DNA of 64,000 nucleotides from Niallia sp052318935 (GTDB taxonomy: Bacteria; Bacillota; Bacilli; Bacillales; Cytobacillaceae): NCBI GenBank assembly GCA_052318935.1, contig JBQRKO010000021.1; one strand, given 5' to 3'. The notes under the pieces were generated by a model. The model saw only the letters and a program-made list of their open reading frames with translations. It had not been told where the DNA came from and searched no databases. Position numbers and translations under genes: made by a program. Of the stretch, positions 34,889 to 43,676 are shown one piece after another. Within the stretch, counting starts at the first letter, position 1; each line of letters opens with the position of its first letter.

Positions 34889-36652
34889 ATGTTTTCGATA
34901 TTATTTAAGTTAAAGTGGTTTTTTAAAGAGCATTGGAAAAGATATACGATTGCGATTGTTTTGCTTATCCTTATCGGTTTTGTTGAGATCATTCCACCGC
35001 AGCTAATAGGCAGGTTTATTGATGAAATTGCGCTTGGAACGCTGACAGCACAAAAGTCGGTTTATTATATCCTAGTTGTTGCAGGTATTACATTGGGTAC
35101 CTATTTGATTACTTATATTTGGATGTATAAACTTTTTGGCGGTGCATTTCTTTTAGAAAGAAAACTACGAAGTAATTTTATGGGTCATTTATTAAAAATG
35201 ACACCGACTTTTTTCGAAAAAAATCGCACAGGAGATTTAATGGCAAGAGCAACGAATGATTTAAAGGCAATCTCCACTACCGCAGGATTCGGAATACTTA
35301 CTTTAATTGATTCCAGTATTTTTATGGTTACCATTTTAGCTACGATGTGTGTATTAGTTAGTTGGAAGCTAACGCTAGCAGCGATTTTGCCGCTGCCGAT
35401 AATGGCTTTCATCATGCAAGTATACGGTGATCGTATTCATAAGCGGTTTACAGAAGCGCAAGATGCTTTTGGCGAATTAAATGATCGTGTTTTGCAGTCT
35501 GTTTCAGGGGTGCGTGTAATCCGAGCATTTGTTTTGGAGAAAGCGGATGAACAGCAGTTTCACGAGTTAACAGAAGAGGTTTATGATAAAAATATTGCTG
35601 TTGCAAAAATTGATTCCTTATTTGAACCTACTATACGAATTCTAGTCGGATTAAGTTATTTAATTGGGTTGGGCTACGGTGCTTATTTAGTTTTTCAGCA
35701 GGAGATTTCGATTGGCCAGCTTGTCACGTTTAATGTGTATTTAGGAATGATTGTTTGGCCGATGTTTGCTGTTGGTGAGCTGATGAATATTATGCAAAGA
35801 GGCAATGCTTCTTTAGATAGAGTACAAGAAACGTTAAATTACAAAGCGGATGTCACCGATCCAATCTCTCCAAAAGACGTTCATACACCAAAAAATATTG
35901 TATTTAATTCCGTTGCGTTTCAATATCCCTCTTCTAAAATAAACAATTTAAAGAATATTCATTTTACAATTAAACAAGGAGAAACAATTGGGGTAGTTGG
36001 GAAAACGGGAAGTGGAAAAACGACATTAATCAAGCAATTGCTTAGAGAGTATCCAACAGGAGAAGGAGAACTTAGCATTAATGGGGTAGAAATCGACAAG
36101 CAGCGGCTAGAGAAGGTGCGCAGCTGGATCGGTTATGTTCCTCAGGATCACGTATTGTTTTCCAAAACGGTAAAAGAAAATATTATGTTTGGACATGAAA
36201 ATTCAACAGATGAACAGCTGGAGGAAGCAATTAAACTGGCTTCATTTCAACAAGACCTTGATATGCTTCCAGAAGGGCTCGATACGCTTGTAGGAGAAAA
36301 AGGAGTAGCACTTTCAGGGGGACAAAAACAGCGAATCTCTATTGCAAGGGCACTGATAAGAAAGCCAGAAATATTGATGTTAGATGATTCTTTATCTGCA
36401 GTCGATGCAAAAACAGAACAACGTATTATTCAAAATATAAAAACAGAGCGACAAGGAAAAACAACGATTATTACAACCCACCGATTAACGGCCATTCAAC
36501 ATGCTGATCAAATTATTGTGTTAGAAGATGGACAAATAGTAGAGCATGGAACACATGAGCAGTTAATGAAAAATAACGGATGGTATAAAGAACAGTATTT
36601 CATTCAGCAAACAAAAGCAAAATCTGAACAACAGCAGGAGGTGCAAACTTGA
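34889..36652 (+). CDS. yheI: Multidrug ABC exporter half-transporter YheI (BmrC)
   Basis: A 587-residue half-transporter: six membrane segments (about 15-315), then an ATPase domain. It has Walker A GKTGSGKTT at about 371-379, the intact signature LSGGQKQRI at about 476 and the switch His in ITTHRL. Walker B ends in LDDSLSAVD, so the usual catalytic Glu is Asp; this is the degenerate site known for BmrC. It pairs with YheH to export drugs. The start follows AAAGGACAG. The 3' end overlaps yheH by four bases. Confidence 0.9.
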   Translation: MFSILFKLKWFFKEHWKRYTIAIVLLILIGFVEIIPPQLIGRFIDEIALGTLTAQKSVYYILVVAGITLGTYLITYIWMYKLFGGAFLLERKLRSNFMGHLLKMTPTFFEKNRTGDLMARATNDLKAISTTAGFGILTLIDSSIFMVTILATMCVLVSWKLTLAAILPLPIMAFIMQVYGDRIHKRFTEAQDAFGELNDRVLQSVSGVRVIRAFVLEKADEQQFHELTEEVYDKNIAVAKIDSLFEPTIRILVGLSYLIGLGYGAYLVFQQEISIGQLVTFNVYLGMIVWPMFAVGELMNIMQRGNASLDRVQETLNYKADVTDPISPKDVHTPKNIVFNSVAFQYPSSKINNLKNIHFTIKQGETIGVVGKTGSGKTTLIKQLLREYPTGEGELSINGVEIDKQRLEKVRSWIGYVPQDHVLFSKTVKENIMFGHENSTDEQLEEAIKLASFQQDLDMLPEGLDTLVGEKGVALSGGQKQRISIARALIRKPEILMLDDSLSAVDAKTEQRIIQNIKTERQGKTTIITTHRLTAIQHADQIIVLEDGQIVEHGTHEQLMKNNGWYKEQYFIQQTKAKSEQQQEVQT

Positions 36653-38661
36653 GTACAGGAAAACGACTTTTAAAGTATGCATTTGCATTCAAAAGTATTA
36701 TTTTTGCAGCACTAATGATGTTAACGATTGCCGTTGCTGCAGATTTGGCCGGACCATTTATTGCGAAAAAAGTAATTGATGAGCATATCATGGGAATTGA
36801 GGCAAATTGGTATGAAACAACATCTTCGAGTCAAGCAGTTCCCTATAATGGGAGATGGTATAAAAAAGAAAGTTATTTTTCAAATAAAGAACAGAAAATG
36901 AATCCTGCAAGAATATTGCAAGTTGGCAGACAATTTGTTTTTGTAGAAGGTTCTATTTCTTTTGATGGAGAAAGAACCTTTCAAAACGGTGAACTAACGA
37001 TAAGCAAGGACGGGAATGCTGCTAAATATAAAGGAGAACGGTTGTCAAGAACAGAGGTATTTGCCTTTTATAAGCCGGAAATCCCCTTTATTATCAAGAA
37101 GCTGCTATTCTATTTTGCTTTAGTAATTATTGCAGCAGTCTTTCAATTTGGGCAACATTTCTTTCTGAAAAAATCATCCAATCGTATTATTCAAAAAATG
37201 CGGAAAGATGTATTTGCACAAATTCAGCGACTTCCCGTAAAATATTTTGATAATCTCCCAGCCGGAAAGGTAGTGGCAAGGGTAACGAATGACACGGAAG
37301 CAATTAGAGAATTATATGTAACGGTCCTTTCTAATTTTTTTTCAAGCGGTATTTATATCATAGGGATATATGTAGCCTTGTTCATTTTAAATGCTAAGCT
37401 TGCAGCGATTTGTTTATTTTTAATTCCTGTACTATTTATATGGATGATAGGATATAGGAAATTTGCTGCCCGATATAATCATGTTATTAGGGCGCGAAAT
37501 AGTGATATCAATGGAATGGTCAATGAATCGATTCAAGGTATGAATATTATTCAAGCATTCGGAAAAGAGAAACAAACACAAGAAGAGTTTGAGATATTAA
37601 ATGAAGAACATTTTCGTTATCAAAATAAGCTGTTACATTTAAATAGCTTAACTTCTCATAACCTTGTCAATGTGTTAAGAAATATTATCTTTGTTGTATT
37701 TATTTGGTATGTAGCTGGGCAATCATTGTCTATTGCAACAGCGATCTCATTAGGTGTTCTATATGCATTTGTCGACTATATTAACCGTATGTTTCATCCG
37801 ATAGTCGGAATTGTTAACCAGTTAGCAAATTTAGAGCAGGCACTTGTTGCAGCTGAGCGAGTATTTGAACTGTTGGATGAAGACGGAATAGATGTTGAAA
37901 CGGCTACAATGGAACGTTATAAAGGAAATGTCGTGTTTGAACATGTGAACTTCGCCTATAAAGACAAGGAGTATGTATTAAAAGACATTACGTTTGAAGC
38001 GAAACATGGAGAAACGATTGCACTAGTAGGACATACAGGTTCAGGAAAAAGTTCGATTATGAATGTATTATTCCGTTTTTATGATATTCAATCAGGGAAA
38101 ATAATGATTGATGGAAAAAACATTAAAGATATGTCCAGACAGGATTTACGAAAGCATATGGGCATTGTGTTGCAAGACCCATTTCTCTTTAAAGGGACGA
38201 TAGCCACCAATGTGACCCTTCATGATCCATCAATAACAAAAGAAAAGATGGAAAATGCGTTAAAAGACGTAGGAGCAGACCGTGTTCTGAAACATCTAGA
38301 ACAAGGCTATGATGAACCTGTTATTGAAAAAGGAAGTACATTATCAAGCGGTCAAAGACAGCTCATATCTTTTGCAAGAGCATTAGCCTCTGATCCCGCG
38401 ATTTTAATTTTGGATGAAGCAACGAGCAGCATTGATACAGAAACAGAACAAATTATCCAAAAAGCGATGGAAGTCCTTAAAAAAGGAAGAACAACATTTA
38501 TCATTGCCCACCGATTATCAACGATTCGAAATGCAGATCAAATAATCGTCTTAGACCATGGAGAAATTGTAGAAAAAGGAAATCATGAGGAATTGATGAA
38601 GAAAAAAGGAAGATACTATCAGATGTACCAGCTTCAGCAAGGGTCGTCATTAGTCGGATAA
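36649..38661 (+). CDS. yheH: Multidrug ABC exporter half-transporter YheH (BmrD)
   Basis: A 670-residue partner of YheI. After the first helix there is an insert of about 100 residues (about 45-145, rich in Trp/Tyr/Lys), the extracellular domain characteristic of BmrD. The membrane part continues to about 420. The ATPase has Walker A GHTGSGKSS, a changed signature LSSGQRQLI and Walker B ILILDEATSSID with the true catalytic Glu. Together the two subunits have one active and one weak ATP site. It starts with TTG (overlap TTGA) behind AGGAGGTG. Confidence 0.9.
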   Translation: MSTGKRLLKYAFAFKSIIFAALMMLTIAVAADLAGPFIAKKVIDEHIMGIEANWYETTSSSQAVPYNGRWYKKESYFSNKEQKMNPARILQVGRQFVFVEGSISFDGERTFQNGELTISKDGNAAKYKGERLSRTEVFAFYKPEIPFIIKKLLFYFALVIIAAVFQFGQHFFLKKSSNRIIQKMRKDVFAQIQRLPVKYFDNLPAGKVVARVTNDTEAIRELYVTVLSNFFSSGIYIIGIYVALFILNAKLAAICLFLIPVLFIWMIGYRKFAARYNHVIRARNSDINGMVNESIQGMNIIQAFGKEKQTQEEFEILNEEHFRYQNKLLHLNSLTSHNLVNVLRNIIFVVFIWYVAGQSLSIATAISLGVLYAFVDYINRMFHPIVGIVNQLANLEQALVAAERVFELLDEDGIDVETATMERYKGNVVFEHVNFAYKDKEYVLKDITFEAKHGETIALVGHTGSGKSSIMNVLFRFYDIQSGKIMIDGKNIKDMSRQDLRKHMGIVLQDPFLFKGTIATNVTLHDPSITKEKMENALKDVGADRVLKHLEQGYDEPVIEKGSTLSSGQRQLISFARALASDPAILILDEATSSIDTETEQIIQKAMEVLKKGRTTFIIAHRLSTIRNADQIIVLDHGEIVEKGNHEELMKKKGRYYQMYQLQQGSSLVG

Positions 38662-38692
38662 AAAATAATTAATTAAGCAAAGTTGACCAAGT

Positions 38693-38719
38693 AAGCCCCC
38701 AAAAAATTTTGGGGGCTTT
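38693..38719 (+). terminator. Terminator of yheI-yheH
   Basis: AAGCCCCCAAAA and TTTTGGGGGCTT pair perfectly over 12 bases. It may also serve the convergent spore-protein gene. Confidence 0.88.
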
Positions 38720-38743
38720 AGCCAATTATATGAAATTGTTTAA

Positions 38744-38953
38744 TTAAGCTTGTGTTCCGCCAAGTTGGCTCTCAGCCATTTGTACAAGACGTTTTGTAAT
38801 TTCTCCACCAACTGATCCGTTAGCGCGAGAAGTTGTTTCTGCACCTAAACTTACACCAAATTCGGTTGCAATTTCGTATTTCATTTGGTCCAAAGCTTGA
38901 GATACTCCTGGTACTAAAAGTTGATTTGAGGAATTGCTTTTACTTGTTGTCAT
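38744..38953 (-). CDS. sspB: Alpha/beta-type small acid-soluble spore protein, SspB-like
   Basis: A 69-residue DNA-binding spore protein. The family core is QALDQMKYEIATEFGVSLG, then AETTSRANGSVGGEITKRLVQMAE. The EIATEFGV stretch is the GPR protease cleavage region used at germination. It coats spore DNA and protects it from UV. The ATG follows GAGGAG. B. subtilis also has sspB next to the yheH side of this segment. A close paralogue lies at 49981-50175. Confidence 0.9.
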   Translation of the reverse strand: MTTSKSNSSNQLLVPGVSQALDQMKYEIATEFGVSLGAETTSRANGSVGGEITKRLVQMAESQLGGTQA

Positions 38954-39216
38954 AATGTTTTATCTCCTCATAAAATATTGTTTTGGTTGGGTTAGCTGGA
39001 ATTACACCAGCAAATAAGAATATCTTACTGCCGCTTGGCATCACCCAATAATATGCTGCTTGTACTAATAGTATGGGTGGAATGTTTATTTCTATTCCTT
39101 TTTATTAATAGGGAATTCATTCCTAATAAGTAAGTATCTTTCCTTCTTATAAGGGGAATAGATTCTTATGTTTTAAAAAAAATAAGGTAAGGAAATGAAA
39201 GAAGCAGAGGTGGATT

Positions 39217-39459
39217 ATGGCGACTATTTGCCCAGTTTGCAACGGATGGAAACAATTAGTTCAATCTTGTCCAAATTGTCATCAAACAGTGGAGGACAAA
39301 GGAAGAATTATGGACTACTATGATGACTATAGTGCTTATATGCCAATCGATCAAATGAAACTGGAAGATGGGTTTAGTGATTTAGCGGAACATCTTTGTC
39401 CACATTTAGTATTTTGCAAAGAGTGTGGATATGAAGGGATAGAATTTGTACGTGAATAA
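39217..39459 (+). CDS. Small Cys-rich, probably zinc-binding protein of unknown function
   Basis: An 80-residue protein with Cys pairs at 5/8 (CPVC) and 18/21 (CPNC) and a late group at 61, 67 and 70 (CPHLVFCKEC), suggesting two zinc sites. A middle acidic/Tyr stretch (DYYDDYSAYMPIDQM) separates them. I do not recognise a named family. The start follows AGAGGTGG. It is a single gene next to the spore-protein gene, divergent from it. Confidence 0.72.
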   Translation: MATICPVCNGWKQLVQSCPNCHQTVEDKGRIMDYYDDYSAYMPIDQMKLEDGFSDLAEHLCPHLVFCKECGYEGIEFVRE

Positions 39460-39467
39460 TAGAAAAA

Positions 39468-39508
39468 GACATCACTGCTTATTTGTTTACTAAATAGGCA
39501 GCGATGTC
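39468..39508 (-). terminator. Terminator of msmX
   Basis: On the minus strand GACATCGCTGC pairs with GCAGTGATGTC, followed by five T. Confidence 0.8.
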
Positions 39509-39517
39509 AGATACTTA

Positions 39518-40615
39518 TTAACGAATTCTGCTTTCTGTTTCTTTATTAAAGAAATGGGCTTTATTCATATCAAATGCTAATTGTATTTTAGCTCCAGCAA
39601 ATACATCTGCTCTTGAGTCTAGACGTGCGACAAATTCTTTGCCAGCAAGGGTTGAATAGACTAAACTTTCTGCACCAGTTAATTCAAATACATCCACTTT
39701 TGCATTAAAGACTGTATTTTCTGAACTTGATATAAACAACAATTCATCATGAATATCTTCTGGTCTAATGCCAAAGATCACTTCTTTGCCAATATAGCCT
39801 TGCTTTCTTAATATTTTTAATTTTCCTTCAGGAATAGCGAAAGAAGTTTCTCCAATCAACAGGTTATCCCCTACTATTTTTCCATCAAAGAAGTTCATCG
39901 CGGGGGATCCAATAAACCCACCTACAAAAACGTTTTCTGGTTTTTCGTATACATCTTTTGGGGATCCTACTTGCTGAATGATTCCATCTTTCATTACAAC
40001 AAGTCTAGAAGCCATTGTCATTGCTTCTGTTTGGTCATGTGTTACATATATCGTTGTAGTTTGCAGTCTTTGATGAAGCTTTGATATTTCCGCTCGCATT
40101 TGAACACGTAATTTTGCATCTAAGTTAGATAATGGTTCATCCATTAAAAACACTTTGGCGTCGCGGACAATTGCACGACCTAATGCAACCCTTTGGCGCT
40201 GTCCTCCAGATAGCGCTTTTGGTTTTCTTTTTAAATACTCTTCCAGTCCTAGAATTTTAGCAGCATTTCGAACTCTTTCATCAATTTCTGCTTTAGGAAA
40301 CTTGCGAAGCTTTAAGCCAAATGCCATATTATCATATACTGTCATATGAGGGTATAGGGCATAGTTTTGGAAAACCATTGCAATATCGCGGTCCTTTGGC
40401 GCAACATCATTAACGCGCACGTCATCAATATAAAAATCACCTTTTGAAATATCTTCTAAACCCGCAATCATTCTTAGTGTAGTCGATTTTCCGCACCCAG
40501 AAGGACCGACAAAAACAATAAATTCTTTATCTTGAATGTGTAAATTAAAATCTTCAACCGCTGTTACTTTTTCATCATAAATTTTATATATGTTCTCTAA
40601 TTTTAATTCTGCCAT
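39518..40615 (-). CDS. msmX: Multi-sugar ABC transporter ATP-binding protein MsmX
   Basis: The 365-residue ATPase equals MsmX in length. It has Walker A GPSGCGKSTT, Q-loop VFQNYALYPHMTV, signature LSGGQRQRVALGRA, Walker B VFLMDEPLSNLD and switch VTHDQTEAM. A C-terminal TOBE/OB domain follows (GFIGSPAMNFF, FGIRPEDI). MsmX energises several separate sugar importers, which explains why no permease gene is adjacent. The ATG follows AAGGAGGAAC, and a cre-like site lies 44 bases upstream. Confidence 0.9.
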   Translation of the reverse strand: MAELKLENIYKIYDEKVTAVEDFNLHIQDKEFIVFVGPSGCGKSTTLRMIAGLEDISKGDFYIDDVRVNDVAPKDRDIAMVFQNYALYPHMTVYDNMAFGLKLRKFPKAEIDERVRNAAKILGLEEYLKRKPKALSGGQRQRVALGRAIVRDAKVFLMDEPLSNLDAKLRVQMRAEISKLHQRLQTTTIYVTHDQTEAMTMASRLVVMKDGIIQQVGSPKDVYEKPENVFVGGFIGSPAMNFFDGKIVGDNLLIGETSFAIPEGKLKILRKQGYIGKEVIFGIRPEDIHDELLFISSSENTVFNAKVDVFELTGAESLVYSTLAGKEFVARLDSRADVFAGAKIQLAFDMNKAHFFNKETESRIR

Positions 40616-40658
40616 TTTTTTGTTCCTCCTTTTCTTTATATATATAATGTATCATTTT

Positions 40659-40672
40659 TGAATACGCTTTCA
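40659..40672. promoter_or_regulatory. cre-like site (CcpA operator) upstream of msmX
   Basis: TGAATACGCTTTCA matches the catabolite-response consensus TGWAANCGNTNWCA at 13 of 14 positions. It lies in the promoter region of msmX. Confidence 0.65.
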
Positions 40673-40781
40673 TATTGGCAGAATGCATAAAAGAAGCAAT
40701 TATTTATTCAGCAAAATGACTAAAACGCTTACATTTTATAAAACTTTCATAGTACTCGTCCCTCGTGATCACCTTCTAGCC

Positions 40782-41350
40782 TTATGAAAGACAAAACCAA
40801 AGAAAAAGCACTAAGTTTTGTCCTTGAGACGGCTTATGAAAGACAAAACCAATGAAAAGCACTAAGTTTTGTCCTTGAGACAGCTTATGAAAGACAAAAC
40901 CAAAGAAAAAGCACTAAGTTTTGTCTTTGAGACAGCTTATGAAAGACAAAACCAAAGAAAAGCACTAAGTTTTGTCCTTGAGACGGCTTATGAAAGACAA
41001 AACCAAAGAAAAAGCACTAAGTTTTGTCCTTGAGACTACTTATGAAGGACAAAACCAAAGAAAAAGCACTAAGTTTTGTCTTTGAGACGGCTTATGAAGG
41101 ACAAAACCAAAGAAAAAGCACTAAGCTTTGTCCTTGAGACGGCCTATGAAGGACAAAACCAAAGAAAAAGCACTAAGTTTTGTCTTTGAGACGGCTTATG
41201 AAGGACAAAACCAAAGAAAAAGCACTAAGCTTTGTCCTTGAGACGGCCTATGAAGGACAAAACCAAAGAAAAAGCACTAAGTTTTGTCTTTGAGACGGCT
41301 TATGAAGGACAAAACCAAAGAAAAAGCACTAAGCTTTGTTCTTAAGAGTG
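40782..41350 (+). repeat. Tandem array of a 51/52-base repeat, eleven units
   Basis: Units begin at 40790, 40842, 40893, 40945, 40996, 41048, 41100, 41152, 41204, 41256 and 41308. Each contains GACAAAACCAAAG, GCACTAAGTTTTGTC and CTTGAGACGGCTTATGAA. GACAAAAC pairs with GTTTTGTC, so each unit can fold. There is no spacer variation as in CRISPR. The later units alternate two variants (AAGTTTTGTCTTT and AAGCTTTGTCCTT), which suggests a duplicated two-unit block. Apart from the msmX promoter, it fills 40616-41396. Confidence 0.93.
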
Positions 41351-41396
41351 CTTTTAAAATACGAACTTTTTTATATTTGTAAAGATTCTTTTCTTA

Positions 41397-42023
41397 TTAT
41401 ATTTCCTTTGATGAAATAGGTAAAAATAATTTAACTCCACGTTTATTAAATGGTAAAAAGCGAAAGTCACAAAATAAATGACTAATATATGCCAGTAAAC
41501 AAGTATAGTATACACCCTCGATTTTAATCGATTGTTCAAACTGAAAAGCTATAAATCCGTAAAAAATAATGCCAAGGATAGAGTGAGTGTAAGTTCTATG
41601 TGAAATAAAGGAAGATATGATGATATAAACGCCTAAAAGCATCAGCCATTTTTCATCTAAAGAAATCCCTCCTAATAAAACACCGATTCCAGTTACTGTT
41701 AACATATGTCTTTGCTTTAGTCGATAAGAAATAAAAATAATCATCCCGCCTAAGCCAATGCCATATATCATCTCATTTACAGAACCTTTATAAAAGCTGT
41801 ACATAATCATCATTAAACCAATGACTTGTGCTATAGTCTGAAATACTTTGTGTGATAGCGTAATTTTATTGCTTAGCTTTCCATCAATATCCATATCAGG
41901 CATTAAGCCAGAAATTCCTCCAAATCCGACTAATAAAAGTGTGTCTGTAGGATTTGCCTGAACATAATTTGCAACGATAAAGCCAGTTGCCGCTCCCACT
42001 ACTGCATGTGATGTTCCTTTCAA
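41397..42023 (-). CDS. Membrane-bound metal-dependent hydrolase, YdjM/DUF457 type
   Basis: A 208-residue protein with about six membrane helices. The N-terminal HAVVGAATGF and GLMPDMDIDGKLSNK, and the later SHRTYTHSILG and YISHLFCDF, give the His/Asp pattern of the YdjM family, thought to be integral-membrane metal hydrolases. The substrate is unknown. It uses a TTG start behind AAAGGTGA. The tandem repeat array lies directly after its stop. Confidence 0.8.
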   Translation of the reverse strand: MKGTSHAVVGAATGFIVANYVQANPTDTLLLVGFGGISGLMPDMDIDGKLSNKITLSHKVFQTIAQVIGLMMIMYSFYKGSVNEMIYGIGLGGMIIFISYRLKQRHMLTVTGIGVLLGGISLDEKWLMLLGVYIIISSFISHRTYTHSILGIIFYGFIAFQFEQSIKIEGVYYTCLLAYISHLFCDFRFLPFNKRGVKLFLPISSKEI

Positions 42024-42161
42024 GCTTTGTTCACCTTTTTCTGATTATGTATTAAACCATTGGTCTTTAAATGCTTTGAAGCAGTGAAAATAGACGACCA
42101 AGGCGCTTGCGCTTTTCTCATTATAGGCGAAACTAGTAAAATAGCAACCCTTTTTTATGTA

Positions 42162-42391
42162 AACAGAGCTTATTTTCAAGGTAGACACCCATGCTAATAA
42201 AATTCGCACCATGGTGCATGGAAAGAAGCAGTCTCCACATTTATAGCGCAGAGCAGCGTGAATACACGAAGACTCCTGCGGGAAAGCGAGACAGACGAGA
42301 CCCTGCAGGAGCGTAGCGACGAAGCGGCTCGGCGCTCGCTAAGCAAGAAGCGTAGTGTATTCACGCTGCGGAACTTCTTTTCAGGGTAGCC
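42162..42391 (+). mobile_element. GGCTACCCTG-ended repeat, left end eroded
   Basis: It carries aacagagcttattttcaagg, then gacaccc, a caccatggtgcatgg palindrome, the core and the right end cttttcagggtagcc. It is the reverse of the element at 8776 and close to 50303-50611, but its GGCTGTGTTAAA arm is lost. The upstream remnant at 42098-42117 belongs to another repeat family. Confidence 0.68.
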
Positions 42392-42411
42392 TAGTTAATT
42401 ATAATGTTGCA

Positions 42412-43314
42412 TTATTGCTTGTGCCCAGGATGAAATAATAAACAGGCAAGATAAATCGTAAATAAACTGTTAAAATCTTTTAAGTGAAAGCCAGTTTTTT
42501 CGGTAAATCGATCTAAACGATATTGCAGCGTATTTCGATGGATAAAAAGCTGCTTTGCTGTATTGGTGCTATGACCATTATTTTCTATAAATGTTTGTAT
42601 GGTATGTAGTATTTCTTTATCTTCTTTAAAAATAGAAAAGCAATGATAAAAAAGCTCTAATTCATTTTCTAATAATCTATGGATAAATAGTGTAGGGAGA
42701 ATTTTTTCAAACGATAAAACATTTTGGGACGGAATAATCTCTAAACCTTTTGAAAATAACTCTCTTTCTTGGGTGAAAATTACTGGTAATGTTGTATTTA
42801 ATTTTACTTCTTTTCCGATAAAAAAAGTAATAGTTGCATAAAAATCTGATTGTATCGCTTTGGAAAAAGAAGCGAATGCCTCTTCTTGTAGATTGTGTTG
42901 ATTTTTCTCCACTATCACCCCTTCATGATGATTTTTCCAAATCAATAAATTATTTTTGCCAATAAAGTCTGTAAATGCGTCGTTCATTAGTTTTTTTTCC
43001 CATTCTTTCCCTTGAATATGAAACTGAATCAAACGAATGGATGTTGCTTCTATATCGGAAGGAATTTTACCTTGCAAAAAAAGAAATTGTTTCCATACTA
43101 ATTCTTCTTTGTGATTTTTTTCCTCTAGTATAAAATAATCAAATAAGTTTTTAAGTAAATCAAGCTGTGAATCATTGATTTCCTTTTTAGGGATCCCAAA
43201 CCATTCTTTCTGAGCAGAAAGTATAAACCAATGATATGTTTCTAGTTGCGATGATGAAGGGGGAGATGTTTGTTCAATTGCATGTTGGAAGTAAGAGAGT
43301 AATTTATGTTTCAT
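42412..43314 (-). CDS. PucR/CdaR-type helix-turn-helix regulator
   Basis: A 300-residue protein. The last 60 residues (TFIENNGHSTNTAKQLFIHRNTLQYRLDRFTEKTGFHLKDF) form the PucR-type C-terminal helix-turn-helix. The preceding region (about 120-235) resembles the GGDEF-like middle domain of CdaR proteins but is divergent. Such proteins often activate catabolic genes; the inducer is unknown. The start is ATG 43314 behind AGGAGG; the frame extends six codons further. It is next to, but not overlapping, the yheD/yheC cluster. Confidence 0.75.
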   Translation of the reverse strand: MKHKLLSYFQHAIEQTSPPSSSQLETYHWFILSAQKEWFGIPKKEINDSQLDLLKNLFDYFILEEKNHKEELVWKQFLFLQGKIPSDIEATSIRLIQFHIQGKEWEKKLMNDAFTDFIGKNNLLIWKNHHEGVIVEKNQHNLQEEAFASFSKAIQSDFYATITFFIGKEVKLNTTLPVIFTQERELFSKGLEIIPSQNVLSFEKILPTLFIHRLLENELELFYHCFSIFKEDKEILHTIQTFIENNGHSTNTAKQLFIHRNTLQYRLDRFTEKTGFHLKDFNSLFTIYLACLLFHPGHKQ

Positions 43315-43398
43315 AATGCCTCCTATAGCCATTAAAGAAAGCGATTAATTTTTTGTTTTAATTTTATAATAGAAAAAGGGTGCCGGCAATAAATAAAA

Positions 43399-43434
43399 GA
43401 GAATCAGAAGTTAGTACTATTCTCTCTGATTCTC
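43399..43434 (-). terminator. Terminator of the yheD/yheC cluster side
   Basis: GAGAATCAGA pairs with TCTGATTCTC over ten bases. On the minus strand it is followed by TTTTATTTATT. Confidence 0.75.
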
Positions 43435-43448
43435 TCCATAGACAAAAC

Positions 43449-43616
43449 TTAAACAGTGTGTGGAGGGTCTTCTTCGGGGAGATCCCTTGCTTCCTCGATA
43501 TTAGTAGTATCGGCTCGATGAACAACATAACCGCCGCCCATCCCTTCATTAATCATACGGTCAATATCTAGATAGGCAGCTTCTTTCCCTTCGTATAGCA
43601 AATCTTTTTTCTTCAT
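43449..43616 (-). CDS. Small acidic protein of unknown function
   Basis: A 55-residue hydrophilic protein (MKKKDLLYEGKEAAYLDID, with INEGMGGGYVVHR and an acidic, proline-containing tail). I do not recognise it. ATG 43616 lies seven bases after GAGGAGGG, a strong ribosome site, and a terminator follows the gene. It comes 60 bases after the last yheC-type gene on the same strand, so it may be spore-related, but this is inference from position. Confidence 0.6.
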   Translation of the reverse strand: MKKKDLLYEGKEAAYLDIDRMINEGMGGGYVVHRADTTNIEEARDLPEEDPPHTV

Positions 43617-43676
43617 TAATATCCCTCCTCTGATTAGGATGGATAGATTCAACGGCAAATATTCTCTCTATTTTGT

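Noticed and set aside
40782..41350. CRISPR array
   Set aside because: The units are directly joined 51/52-base tandem copies without unique spacers, and no cas genes are present.
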